Shown here piece after piece: positions 8,771 through 18,232 of a stretch of 64,000 nucleotides of DNA. The translations under genes and the position numbers were made by a program. The stretch lies in NCBI RefSeq assembly GCF_004307425.1, contig NZ_SEWZ01000002.1, positions 190,935 to 254,934 on the forward strand, in the 5' to 3' direction. Source of the DNA: Aquirufa antheringensis (GTDB lineage Bacteria > Bacteroidota > Bacteroidia > Cytophagales > Spirosomataceae). Positions within the stretch are counted from its first letter, which is position 1. Each line of letters starts with the position of its first letter. The notes beneath the pieces are model-generated. The model saw only the letters and a list, made by a program, of their open reading frames with translations. It did no database searches and had not been told where the DNA came from.

Positions 8771-11700
8771 TTATTTAGGGGCTAAAGGTAATAATTCCCA
8801 CGTATTGGCAGCATAGGGCTTTGTCGTGGCAGTATAATACTTCGCCAGGCTTGCATTATAGAATTGATACCGAGCTAATTTGTAACTATCTAAATCATAA
8901 CCCATAATCACGCGAACAGGATTAGCTACAGAGCCTAGTACCGTTGATAATACCGTACCAAAACGGTTTACTCCACCTATGAAAGCGCTCTGTTTTTTAC
9001 CAAACACATTGACAAATGCAGTTGAACTAGCCGTGTGAGCGCCATAAGCCGTAAGTCCTACATCTGCTACCGTACCATCACTCACCACAAACGTCAGCAA
9101 CGTTACGGAGGAAACATTACCCATATAAGAAAAGCGCATCGTATGAGCCGTATTGCCTAGGGTAATTGTTGCATTTTGTTCTGAGTTGAGTTTTTCAAAA
9201 GTTGTATTAAATCCCCCATCGTGTAAATTACCCCCCACTAAATAGAGATAACAGTAGGGAGGAAACGCTGAGGCTACACCTGCCCGCAAAGTGCCATCGT
9301 ATATATAAGCGGTATACATTTGATTCACAGCACCTAACAAAAGTGTTCCATTTCCTCGTTTATAGAAGTATCGTCCAGAAATTACCCCCATCACGCCATC
9401 ATTTGCTCCATGTCCTGACGTCACCACTGGATTATCTGCCGTCAAGTTCACCGTTCCCTCGCCTCCATATCGGCCGCCAGCCATTAATTTCCCATAAATA
9501 CTCATCCCGCCTTTGCCACTCAATGAGATCGTGCCTCCGGTTCCTGAATTTTGAGTTGGATTTAGTATGTTTATGGCTCCCCCCACATTGATATCCCCAT
9601 TTACATAAATAGACCCTGTATACGTGCTCATATTTACGTTACCTCCTTTAGTTAAATTAATCCCCGCAGCGTAATTTACCGGATTCGCATTCATGGAAAT
9701 ATCCGCATTTACATAGATATTTTCAGGCGTACCTATTACCAAAATTAGGGATCCTGCAATTCCAGCATACTCGCTAGGGTAACCCATAGAAATGGGCTGG
9801 TCGATATTTATGTCGCTAGCAGCGCTGATCTCCAGCGAATTAGTTCCATTGGGACCCCTATCATTATAGGTACTAAGAGGCGTATTCACATCGACTAACC
9901 CGGACTGCGTGCAGTCTGGACAGGTAGTTGCAATCTTAGGAGAAGTTTGCTTTATTCTCATAATCAAATCAATGTCTGCCACATTTATATTCGCGTTATC
10001 CGCTGTAGGGGTAAAATATACATATGGAACGCCGGAAAGAGTAGATATATTATCGCTCCATGTTCCCCCAGAGGTAGGGCTGGTCGTGAAACGAACATTG
10101 GAATTCCTGCCTACCGTAACTGCATTAATCACTAATTCGCCTGTGCTTAATTGTTGACAATTCTTAAGGCTGGTATAATAGGTAAATTTGACTTGTTCGT
10201 ACTCTGACCGTTTTAGCAGTGGACTGGGCTCTATGAAAATTCGGCCACCGGTTCCGGCGCTACCAGCTGTGCCGAGCCAGCCTTTTATGATCAGGTTTTT
10301 GTAGTCCAAATATTGTCTAGGGCCAAATCGCAGCGTATGGGCATTAGCCCCTAATTCGATGGTGGAGCCATTGGCCAAAACGGAAACAGTACCCACGGTT
10401 TCTGAAAAACCTCCCGTTTGCAAACTCCCCCCATTAAATAAAAATGCGGAGCTATTCACAATCACTTCGGATGCCCCTAATAGGACAAAACCGCCACTTA
10501 AAACCGTTGCTCCGGTATAGCTATTTACGCTATTTAATGTCAGCGATCCCGTGCCATCTTTAATCAAACTCGTGGCTATATAGAGTCCAATTGGACTCGT
10601 CCCCCACGTATTCACCAGACTCCCGCTTCCCGTCAAACTACCATTCAAAAGGACATTTCCAGCTCCCCCTATGGTTAGGCCGGCGGCTCCTGCGCTAAGG
10701 TTCGCATTTATGTTTAACTGGCTGTTTAGATCCGCATTCATACGTGCGTCAACCGTCAAAGTAATTGTACCGTTCACGGCATTTATCCCAGCCACGCTTT
10801 GGAGTGCACCAGTCCCGAGGGGGCCTCTGCCTTTCAAACTTAGGGTATTGGGTATAGCAATCCCCCCCTGCAACTGCAGGCTTCCTCCCAGCGCCACGGT
10901 GACCGCGCCTGAACCTAAGGATCCGCTATTTCGAATGTGTACAATGCCACTCGAGACGGTCGTTGCTCCGCTGTAAATACCGGCAGAGAAAAGGGAAAAA
11001 GTGCCCATATTGTTCGTAATGCCACCTGTCCCTAAAGTTAAGGTTCCGCTGATCGTCATAGCTCCAGCGCCCGTCGTGACTAGGGAAACATTGCTTCCTG
11101 TCATCGTCTGCGTTAAAGAGAGGGTACCGGCGGTGCTATTCAGGGTGGTGTTTTGGCCTAAGGAGACGGGGCCATCCCAGCTATTATTCCCACTTTCGTT
11201 CGATAAGGTGACACCGGAGGCATTCAGGGCTAAATCCTCCGCCCCCACCTGGATGTTGTTGTACAAGGCTAATTTTCCAGACCCTCTGACGATCGTCCCT
11301 CCACTCGTACTTCCTAAGGAACGGCTGTTATAAATCGCTAGGGTTCCCGCGTAGATCGTGGTCAAACCGGTGTAGGTGTTCGCTTGGCTGTGGGTGGCAT
11401 TTCCGAGGGAGAAAGATTCTCCGTATTTGGCCAAAGACAAAACGCCCAGCCCATCCTCTATCAAACCGGTATACACCGTATTCATATTACTCGAGCCCAC
11501 CGTTAACGTGATATTCCCCGCTACGCTGCTAGTCACTTTACCATATCCATTTACACTGGCAATCGAACCAATCGTTTCCGAAACTCCGTTTAAATCCAAG
11601 GTCGTGTTTGCCCCCGTAAAAGTCAGCGTATTATAGTCCGGTAAAGCCGTCCCTCCGGCTAATTGCAAGGTTCCATCCGCCAGCTCAGAAGAGGTTACGG

Positions 11701-12535
11701 CATTGTTTGTCGCGCTTAACTTCAGGATTCCAGAACCCAATTTCTTAAAAGCTCCCCCCTTTATGAGGCCGCTTATACCATCATTCGCCCCGCCCATCGT
11801 TACACTTGTGTTTCCATCTAAAATCGTGATGGTCCCCGCAGAATACATCCTGCCCGTCGAAAATAAGGTCCCAGAAACACTCACGCCAGCTGGACCTTTG
11901 ATGGTGATCGAGCCACCCGTTCCATTGTAGAGACCTGGATTTGTTAAATTAGTGCTCCCACTGCAATTGATATTCCCAGTCACTTTCACTGCCCCAGCCG
12001 TCGAATTGAGCGTAACAGAACCGCCCTCGTTTATAATTTCGGAAGCATAGGATTCCCTTACATTCGTCATCGAAATATCCGCTGTCACCGTTATGTTTCC
12101 AGATGAGTTGATCACTAAGCTTAGCGAACCTTTGTTTGTATTGCTAGAGGCGGTACTGCGCATCGAAATGGCATTAAGTATCGTTACGTCTGAGGCCGCG
12201 CTGAAAGTGAGCGTTTTGTTGTAGGTAGGGCTATTTTGGTTGTAGGAACTCAGCGTCGTATTAAAATCGATTTGGCCCAGCTGAGTACAGCCTGCACAAG
12301 CCGTATGAATGATGACGTTGCTAATTTTCACTCGCATTAAATCGTCTATTTCTGCCGTGCTGACAGTTGCATTGTCTGCATTAGGGGTGAAGGTATACGT
12401 CGTTTGGGTGGTGGCAGAGGATAATAGCGGCGACCAGGTTCCTCCACTCGTGGCACCGGCGATGATGGATAGGTTGCTATTTTGCGCTTGAAGGTTCAGT
12501 GCAAAAAACACGAATAGAATGAATAGCTTCTTCAT
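8771..12535 (-). CDS. Large secreted autotransporter-associated beta-strand repeat protein
   Basis: About 1254 residues from the ATG at 12535 (MKKLFILFVFFALNLQAQ), which lies one base after the stop of the upstream gene; the frame opens 18 bases further but inside that gene. The body is rich in G, T, S and N with repeats of the autotransporter-associated beta-strand type (for example GTGSLTLNSVNSYTGATVL, GGTIVRGSGKLALYN), predicting a long right-handed beta-helix. Residues near 25-120 and near 808-905 are clearly homologous (TSGGTWS, DNA.V..AEIDDLMRVK, CAGCTQ versus CPDCTQ), so the protein is built from two related modules. No T9SS tail and no autotransporter barrel is visible. A surface or adhesin role is inferred. 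Confidence 0.8.
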   Translation of the reverse strand: MKKLFILFVFFALNLQAQNSNLSIIAGATSGGTWSPLLSSATTQTTYTFTPNADNATVSTAEIDDLMRVKISNVIIHTACAGCTQLGQIDFNTTLSSYNQNSPTYNKTLTFSAASDVTILNAISMRSTASSNTNKGSLSLVINSSGNITVTADISMTNVRESYASEIINEGGSVTLNSTAGAVKVTGNINCSGSTNLTNPGLYNGTGGSITIKGPAGVSVSGTLFSTGRMYSAGTITILDGNTSVTMGGANDGISGLIKGGAFKKLGSGILKLSATNNAVTSSELADGTLQLAGGTALPDYNTLTFTGANTTLDLNGVSETIGSIASVNGYGKVTSSVAGNITLTVGSSNMNTVYTGLIEDGLGVLSLAKYGESFSLGNATHSQANTYTGLTTIYAGTLAIYNSRSLGSTSGGTIVRGSGKLALYNNIQVGAEDLALNASGVTLSNESGNNSWDGPVSLGQNTTLNSTAGTLSLTQTMTGSNVSLVTTGAGAMTISGTLTLGTGGITNNMGTFSLFSAGIYSGATTVSSGIVHIRNSGSLGSGAVTVALGGSLQLQGGIAIPNTLSLKGRGPLGTGALQSVAGINAVNGTITLTVDARMNADLNSQLNINANLSAGAAGLTIGGAGNVLLNGSLTGSGSLVNTWGTSPIGLYIATSLIKDGTGSLTLNSVNSYTGATVLSGGFVLLGASEVIVNSSAFLFNGGSLQTGGFSETVGTVSVLANGSTIELGANAHTLRFGPRQYLDYKNLIIKGWLGTAGSAGTGGRIFIEPSPLLKRSEYEQVKFTYYTSLKNCQQLSTGELVINAVTVGRNSNVRFTTSPTSGGTWSDNISTLSGVPYVYFTPTADNANINVADIDLIMRIKQTSPKIATTCPDCTQSGLVDVNTPLSTYNDRGPNGTNSLEISAASDINIDQPISMGYPSEYAGIAGSLILVIGTPENIYVNADISMNANPVNYAAGINLTKGGNVNMSTYTGSIYVNGDINVGGAINILNPTQNSGTGGTISLSGKGGMSIYGKLMAGGRYGGEGTVNLTADNPVVTSGHGANDGVMGVISGRYFYKRGNGTLLLGAVNQMYTAYIYDGTLRAGVASAFPPYCYLYLVGGNLHDGGFNTTFEKLNSEQNATITLGNTAHTMRFSYMGNVSSVTLLTFVVSDGTVADVGLTAYGAHTASSTAFVNVFGKKQSAFIGGVNRFGTVLSTVLGSVANPVRVIMGYDLDSYKLARYQFYNASLAKYYTATTKPYAANTWELLPLAPK

Positions 12536-12536
12536 C

Positions 12537-14570
12537 CTAGTACGAATAAACAAATTGAATGCGATCTCCTAGGGCAATCACATAGGAGCCATTGTTTGCG
12601 GTTACATAGGCCAAAAAAGGCGTAGGCGCCGTAGCCGTCGTCGTAAACGCACTCGTGGTCTTGTAGCTGTAAGCGTTTTGGCTGATCAAAATACCATTCA
12701 CATACATCTTCAGCTTAGTGGTCGCCGTAGGCGTTTGCGTCAAAGTAAAATTCGTTTGACCAGCTGTTACCGCGACTAAATTCCCCGTGGAACCGGTGGC
12801 GGTGGTCTCGTCAAAACCGTCTCTCAAAGCGCTTGTCCAGCTTGCCACTCCGGAGGAGGTTAAACTCAGGACTTGACCCATGGCACCCGGGCTGGATGGA
12901 AACGTCGTTCCTCCCAGCGTTAACGTGCCGGTTAAACTCGAATTCACAAAGGTCTTGTTCGTCAACGTTTCCGTGCCAGCTAGCGTGGCCATGGTACCCG
13001 AAGTGGGAAGCGTAATATTCGTGACGCCCGCAATGTTTATCGTCGTGGAATAATTCCCAGAAGTCACGAGGTCGCCCGCTAAACTGATCGTTTTGCTACC
13101 ATTGTTTATTCCAGTTCCTCCAAAGGCGGGGGAAATAATTCCTGTAATCGCGGCGCTTCCGTCGAAGGGGTAGCCGAAGATAGTTTGGGGGGAGGAAAGA
13201 GTGGTGGCGGTGTTTGCGGCAGTCGCGAAAGTGGCACTTGTCGCGGTCGATGCTGAGTTAGCTGTATTTGCGGTCAAGGCCGCTGTTGCGGTGCTCGCAT
13301 TTCCACTTAGGTCTCCTATGAAAGTCGTTGCGCTTAGGGAGCTGAATCCGGACATGCTGGAATAGGTTCCACCTAAAATAGCGCTCGTAGAACCTAGGGT
13401 AATTTGATTATTGGCTAATTGGCCATTCGTAATGCTGGCGGTGGCGGAAAGATTAGCTGTGGTTAAACCGGTGGCTTGGATGGTGTTTCCAGTGAGTGTA
13501 ATGCCTGAACCGGCGATTAAAGGGGTTTGGTAGTTTACTCCCGCCACTAATGGCACTTGATAGTCGACCCCAGAAACTAGGGGCACTTGCACATCAATTC
13601 CCGGCCGTAAGGGACTTTGATAATCCACCCCCGCTACTAATGGAGCCTGTACATCTAGTCCGATTCGAAGTCCTAAATTAGTTCGTGCCACAGCCGCGTT
13701 CGTAGCTCCTGTTCCGCCCTTTTCCAACGGAATAATTCCCGTTAACACCGCTGCATCCACCGGAATAGAAATATTAGACGACCCATCAAAAGCAACTCCA
13801 TTAATCGTACGGGCCGTTTCTAAGGCCGTGGCTTTCGTAGCTAAATTGGCAGAGCTCGCCTGATTTGCGACGCTCGAATTCGCCGAACGACTATCTACAT
13901 ACTCTTTCACCGCCTTTACGGATGGATATTTTACCTGAGAAGTAGAATCTAAAAGAATCGAAGTGGATTTGTTTAGGAGGGATTCTTTGTTGTTTAATTG
14001 GGCCAAAACCAAGCCAGACACCGGCTTGTCCACATCCGCCGTGTTGTCCACATTACCTAGTCCTAAATTCGCACGCGCTGTCACGGCTGTGGTCGCACCC
14101 GTTCCGCCAGAGGTAAGCGGCAACGTGCCACTCAACTTTCCAGCCTCCTCTGCAAAATGCGCATAGGGTAAGTAATTTAGGCCGCGATTGCTGACCTCGG
14201 TGTATTTGGCACCCAAATCAAAACTCACTTGCGTCACCAATTTCTTCACCGGACCGCCCCAATTTAAACTGGCAAAAGTCCCGGCTGCACTCGTATTATC
14301 CCCCGCCCCTATCTCCAAATTAATCAGCCCATACGCATCCGTCTTCGTCTTGTGCAACTCCTCAAACTGCAAAGTGCTCCCCGCATAAATCCCAAACTTC
14401 ACCCAAATATCCTTGTTCAAATACAGCTGCGCCTGAACCCCATTACCGGGTAATTCAATGGCGGCCGGATCAACAATCAAGGCCTGGTAATTAATCGACT
14501 TTAAAGGAGTTTGTGCCTGAGCACCATAGAAACAGCACAGCAAGGCTGCAAGTATGAAATAATTTTTCAT
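12537..14570 (-). CDS. Secreted protein with phage-tail-fibre-like repeats
   Basis: About 677 residues from the ATG at 14570; an in-frame TTG lies 6 bases upstream. The signal peptide is MKNYFILAALLCCFYGAQAQ. The N-terminal region (about 25-145) is shared with the proteins at 14791 and 18233 (SINYQALIVDPAAIELPG, LINLEIG, YLPYAHFAEEAGKLSG). It is followed by phage-tail-fibre-type modules: GGTGATTAVTARANLGLG near 158 and GGTGATNAAVARTNLGLR near 285. A short tandem repeat of the form GVDYQVPLVAGVNYQ lies near 310-345. No phage genes flank it. A fibrous surface protein or adhesin is likely. It is the first gene of a probable two-gene unit with the 1260-residue protein. Confidence 0.78.
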   Translation of the reverse strand: MKNYFILAALLCCFYGAQAQTPLKSINYQALIVDPAAIELPGNGVQAQLYLNKDIWVKFGIYAGSTLQFEELHKTKTDAYGLINLEIGAGDNTSAAGTFASLNWGGPVKKLVTQVSFDLGAKYTEVSNRGLNYLPYAHFAEEAGKLSGTLPLTSGGTGATTAVTARANLGLGNVDNTADVDKPVSGLVLAQLNNKESLLNKSTSILLDSTSQVKYPSVKAVKEYVDSRSANSSVANQASSANLATKATALETARTINGVAFDGSSNISIPVDAAVLTGIIPLEKGGTGATNAAVARTNLGLRIGLDVQAPLVAGVDYQSPLRPGIDVQVPLVSGVDYQVPLVAGVNYQTPLIAGSGITLTGNTIQATGLTTANLSATASITNGQLANNQITLGSTSAILGGTYSSMSGFSSLSATTFIGDLSGNASTATAALTANTANSASTATSATFATAANTATTLSSPQTIFGYPFDGSAAITGIISPAFGGTGINNGSKTISLAGDLVTSGNYSTTINIAGVTNITLPTSGTMATLAGTETLTNKTFVNSSLTGTLTLGGTTFPSSPGAMGQVLSLTSSGVASWTSALRDGFDETTATGSTGNLVAVTAGQTNFTLTQTPTATTKLKMYVNGILISQNAYSYKTTSAFTTTATAPTPFLAYVTANNGSYVIALGDRIQFVYSY

Positions 14571-14714
14571 AAGCAATCTAATAATAGAACAGTACAGATT
14601 GCTTATTAGTGGTTAAGAAGCAATACGAATATAAATTGATGGTATTGTGTTGAGAACAAAGGTACTAGGATTTTGCAGAGGGCAAAGGGGGAGAGGGGAT
14701 TTTTTAATTTAGAA

Positions 14715-14743
14715 CAAAAAAGAGAAGCCCGACTGGACTTCCC
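14715..14743 (-). terminator. Rho-independent terminator downstream of the 14791-17424 gene
   Basis: On the minus strand the sequence reads GGAAGTCC-AGTC-GGGCTTCT and then a run of six T. The stem is 8 bp with two G-U pairs and a 4-nt loop. It lies 48 bases after the stop of the 877-residue gene and is well placed to end its transcript. Confidence 0.65.
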
Positions 14744-14790
14744 TTAAAAATATCAGGTGAAATTACTTGAATTTTACCTACCGATTTACA

Positions 14791-17424
14791 TTAAAAAGTC
14801 CTTACTGAACGGACTAAAGCATGTGGTTGAGTATCTTTTGGTTTGTCAATCCAAGTTCCAGAATTGAAGTTCAAGACATTTAAAGCTCCACTATATGGCT
14901 CTGCAGCACTCCAATGGTCATCATTCGTCATTAGAAGAGCTACCTTAGCTTGATACATCAAATATAGCTCATACTTTGATGGCAATCGCCAATCCATAAA
15001 ATTCTTCCCGTTTGTACTATGGTTTGTAGGAACAGCTATAGCATTATTTGCACCGTACCACGATATGCCACCCACATTTTGATTAGTCATTTCTGCCACA
15101 ACTCCATGCTTCCCATCAGGAGTTACGTAAATTACATAACCTCCAAGGCTAGCATTAAGACCTACAGTATAAGTATCACCACCAGTTGAAGGTAAATTTG
15201 TCCAAGAAAGTACCCCACTTCCATCTGTTACCAATACCTGCCCAGCTGATCCATCCGAATTCGGATATGTAACGGCCCCGGCTGTTATTGTTCCACTGGT
15301 CTTCACATTCGTTACTGATGTATTTCCTAATTGAATACTATTACTTGCTGTCACTTGTGCTCCATATCCAAGAGCAGAGGCATTACTTAATGTAGCAGAA
15401 GAAACGTCAGCATCAGTTCCGATGATGGTATTTTGACCTCCGGATGTAATCGTCTGACCTGATCTCTTTCCTACACCCACATTATTATTTCCGGTAACAT
15501 TAATAAGTGATTGATTACCGATAGAGGTATTTTCTTGGCCAGTTACTAAGGACATCATTGACTCTGCCCCTACCGAAGTATTACCAGAACCGGAGGTCAT
15601 ACTAGGCAAGTTATTGTAACCAATACTGGTATTATTATCCCAAGCGGTACCATTATATCGCGCCATCGCGAAAGCTCCAACAGCCGTATTTCGTTTACCA
15701 TTTACATTAGAAGAACTCATTGCTCCTTGTCCAATAGCAACACTCTCATCATTGTTTCCAGTTCCGCGACCTACAGAAACACCATTGGCAGAAATATTTG
15801 AACTAAAGGTCTTTGACCCCGCTATGGTTTGATTTGTTGTCAAATCCACAAAGCCACCTGCTGCCGAAGTGACCTCTTTCGTTGTTGAATTATAATACAA
15901 AACATTCGACGTGGCTGTTGTGGAGCGAATTGGATTGACATAAAAACCCGCATTGGTTGGGTTTAAACTTGCCCCGGTTGCGTTCAATGCAATGCTATTA
16001 GCTACTTGAGCGTTGTTTCCGGCAAATGAACCAATGGCTACGGCATTTTGGCCTTGTCCATATTGACCTGCCGCAAAACCTAGCGCAACAGCTTGACTTG
16101 CTTGAGCTGATTGAGCTGTGTTACTACCAATGGAAACGCTATTAGCCCCTTGGTTTTGGTCCCCTGAAACATAACCAATAGCGACAGAACCTCCGCCTTG
16201 ATTCCCTCTTCCGGCACCACCTCCAATAGCAATCGTGTTTGCATTAACACCTTGATTAGGCGTTCCCGCTTGAGAACCGATGGCGACATTATTACTTGAA
16301 AGACCTAAAACACCTCTTACGTCTCCTACGGATCTTTGGCCCGTTCCTCCACTTTCTATTGGAACAACACCCGTAATTTTATTTCCGGCTACCGATGCGA
16401 TTTTGGCATCCGTCACTGCACTGTTCGCAATTTTAACTGTTGTAATTGAATTATCTGCAACACCAGATGAGGCTGTTGCGGCTGCTACAGCGGCATCAGC
16501 ATAAGCAGTCGTCGCAATTTGTGTTGAATTCGTCCTAGGACTTGCCGTCGCAGCTCTCGCGATGCCCGTAAACGTAGGCGAAGCAAGAGGTGCTTTCGTA
16601 CTTAAAGCTACTTGCGTAGCACTTGAAATAGGCTTTGACTCATCGGAGGTATTATCCACAGCACCTAATCCCACCATCGACTTCGTGATACCGGAAACGG
16701 TACCCGTAAACGTAGGGGAATTAATAGGCGCATAGTCATTTAAATCTGTCAAAGCCGCTTTCGTCGCTAGCATCGACGTATCAGCTGTAATGGCCATATG
16801 AGCTTCAAGCGCTGCTACCGTTGCTTTCAATGCCAAAGCTGAATTGACATCCACCGCATTTGCTTTTAAATCTAGCGCTGCTTGCGTAGCTGTTGAAATC
16901 GGTTTATCAACATCTGCCGTATTATCCACATTCCCTAAACCTAAATTAGCTCTTGCGCCCACGGCCGTTGTTGCACCAGTTCCGCCGCCAGTAATCCCTA
17001 AGGTCGTACTTAATTTCCCTGCTGTTTCTGCAAATAAAGCATAAGGCGAATAGCTTAATTTTTGGTCAGACACTTTAGTATAAGAGGCTCCGTTATCGAA
17101 GCTAACAAATACTTGCAAGGATTTTTGATTCGCGTCCCAGCTTACCGCATTGAATGCTGTGCTAGCTACCGAACCGATCGTTAGGTTCACTAAACCATAC
17201 GCATCCGTTTTAGTTTGTTGCACTTCTTCGAATTGGATATTCGTTCCGGAAATGATGACAAATTTCACAGAGACATTTCCATTGACTAAAGGCTGACCTG
17301 TAATGTCAGATCCGGGCAACTCGATGGAGGCCGGGTCTAAAACGACTGCTTGGTAGGATATTCCTTTTTGGGCATTTGCAACAACTGAAATAAATAATAG
17401 AACAAGGAGTAATAATTTTTTCAT
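14791..17424 (-). CDS. Fibrous surface protein with YadA-head-like repeats and Lcl/DUF1566-like C-terminus
   Basis: An 877-residue protein with a signal peptide (KLLLLVLLFISVVANAQ). The N-terminal region is shared with its paralogues, then come tail-fibre-like modules (GGTGATTAVGARANLGLG) near 150. Residues about 375-510 and 555-690 hold YadA/Hep_Hag-like head repeats (NTIAIGGGAG, GSVAIGYVSG, NAVAIGSFAG, NTSVGAES). The final 130 residues resemble the Lcl C-terminal/DUF1566 domain, with FMDWRLPSKYELYLMY as the key motif. There is no trimeric membrane anchor. A collagen-, glycan- or surface-binding fibre is plausible but unproven. The middle third is almost identical to the gene at 18233-21304. 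Confidence 0.82.
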   Translation of the reverse strand: MKKLLLLVLLFISVVANAQKGISYQAVVLDPASIELPGSDITGQPLVNGNVSVKFVIISGTNIQFEEVQQTKTDAYGLVNLTIGSVASTAFNAVSWDANQKSLQVFVSFDNGASYTKVSDQKLSYSPYALFAETAGKLSTTLGITGGGTGATTAVGARANLGLGNVDNTADVDKPISTATQAALDLKANAVDVNSALALKATVAALEAHMAITADTSMLATKAALTDLNDYAPINSPTFTGTVSGITKSMVGLGAVDNTSDESKPISSATQVALSTKAPLASPTFTGIARAATASPRTNSTQIATTAYADAAVAAATASSGVADNSITTVKIANSAVTDAKIASVAGNKITGVVPIESGGTGQRSVGDVRGVLGLSSNNVAIGSQAGTPNQGVNANTIAIGGGAGRGNQGGGSVAIGYVSGDQNQGANSVSIGSNTAQSAQASQAVALGFAAGQYGQGQNAVAIGSFAGNNAQVANSIALNATGASLNPTNAGFYVNPIRSTTATSNVLYYNSTTKEVTSAAGGFVDLTTNQTIAGSKTFSSNISANGVSVGRGTGNNDESVAIGQGAMSSSNVNGKRNTAVGAFAMARYNGTAWDNNTSIGYNNLPSMTSGSGNTSVGAESMMSLVTGQENTSIGNQSLINVTGNNNVGVGKRSGQTITSGGQNTIIGTDADVSSATLSNASALGYGAQVTASNSIQLGNTSVTNVKTSGTITAGAVTYPNSDGSAGQVLVTDGSGVLSWTNLPSTGGDTYTVGLNASLGGYVIYVTPDGKHGVVAEMTNQNVGGISWYGANNAIAVPTNHSTNGKNFMDWRLPSKYELYLMYQAKVALLMTNDDHWSAAEPYSGALNVLNFNSGTWIDKPKDTQPHALVRSVRTF
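15869..16567 (-). repeat. Near-identical duplicated block shared by two fibre genes (copy 1)
   Basis: About 700 bp encoding the middle of the 877-residue fibre protein recurs at 19887-20585 with an offset of 4018 bp and only scattered base differences. Sequence on both sides diverges strongly. This points to recent duplication or continuing gene conversion of the head-repeat block. Confidence 0.85.
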
Positions 17425-17449
17425 AGTAATAGAACAGATGATTGAGGGA

Positions 17450-18052
17450 TTATTTTGTGGCTATTTTAAGGCCAAAACTAAAAGTAGAGGGAACGAAATT
17501 CAGTGTCGATGAACCGAAAGTGTTCGTATCTAGGTGTTGAAAAGAAGTGTAAACCGAAATCTGATCGTTGACTTTTTTCGTGATCGATAAGGTAAAACCT
17601 ACCGAGAATTTCAGGCCGCTAAATTGATCGTCATCCGCTAAATCGAGGTAGCGGTTTTGTAGAAACTGAGTGCCGTTCATTAGGGTTTGGACGGCTGCTG
17701 AAGCTTTGGCAGAAACAGTCAAACCATGTAATCCCGTATAAGAGGGCCCGATGCCACCAGTCAAGCCCATAAAATCAGCTTGATAAGAAAAAGGGATGTT
17801 CTGTACATCGCCCACATTATTGTATTGATTGTAGGCCAAACCCACATCGTATACAAACGCCTTCGATAATTTATTCTCACGCGAGAGCGATAAATGAAGG
17901 CCAGAACTCGACTTCAAAAAATCAGGATTATTGCCTGAAGAATTCGTAAAAACGTATCGGGTGATGTTGTTTCCTGCTTCTAAATTCCAGGTTTGGGCCT
18001 GTAGCGAGGATACGAAAAATAAGGTGATGAGGAGGGTAAAAATGAATTTCAT
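17450..18052 (-). CDS. Small outer-membrane beta-barrel protein
   Basis: A 200-residue protein with a signal peptide (KFIFTLLITLFFVSSLQAQ). Alternating hydrophobic strands rich in aromatic and glycine residues run through it, and it ends in a strand of the form STFSFGLKIATK. It fits an 8-stranded outer-membrane barrel. I do not recognise a specific family. It lies 25 bp upstream of the 877-residue fibre gene on the same strand, so the two are probably co-transcribed. It could be a membrane partner of the fibre proteins, which lack their own anchors (inference). Confidence 0.7.
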   Translation of the reverse strand: MKFIFTLLITLFFVSSLQAQTWNLEAGNNITRYVFTNSSGNNPDFLKSSSGLHLSLSRENKLSKAFVYDVGLAYNQYNNVGDVQNIPFSYQADFMGLTGGIGPSYTGLHGLTVSAKASAAVQTLMNGTQFLQNRYLDLADDDQFSGLKFSVGFTLSITKKVNDQISVYTSFQHLDTNTFGSSTLNFVPSTFSFGLKIATK

Positions 18053-18173
18053 AGAACTTGATTTTAAATCTGTAAGAACAATATTAGTTCAATGAAGTAC
18101 GGAAAAGAATTTTTAGAACACAGGACTTGTCCTAATTCCCCGAATTGAAACAAATCGTATTTTTTGCTCTAGA

Positions 18174-18206
18174 CGCAAAAAATCCTCCGCCAAGGCAGAG
18201 GATTTC
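18174..18206 (-). terminator. Terminator downstream of the 18233-21304 gene
   Basis: On the minus strand AAATCCTC-TGCCTTGGCG-GAGGATTT is followed by a T-rich run. The outer stem is 8 bp, with an inner GCC/GGC stem. It lies 27 bases after the stop of the 1023-residue gene. Confidence 0.75.
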
Positions 18207-18232
18207 GCATGATTTGTAGATGAAGAATTATT

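Noticed and set aside
10671-11930. Long plus-strand open frames opposite the 1260-residue gene
   Set aside because: They are shadows of the repetitive, stop-poor gene on the minus strand; they lack signal peptides, family motifs and sensible spacing.
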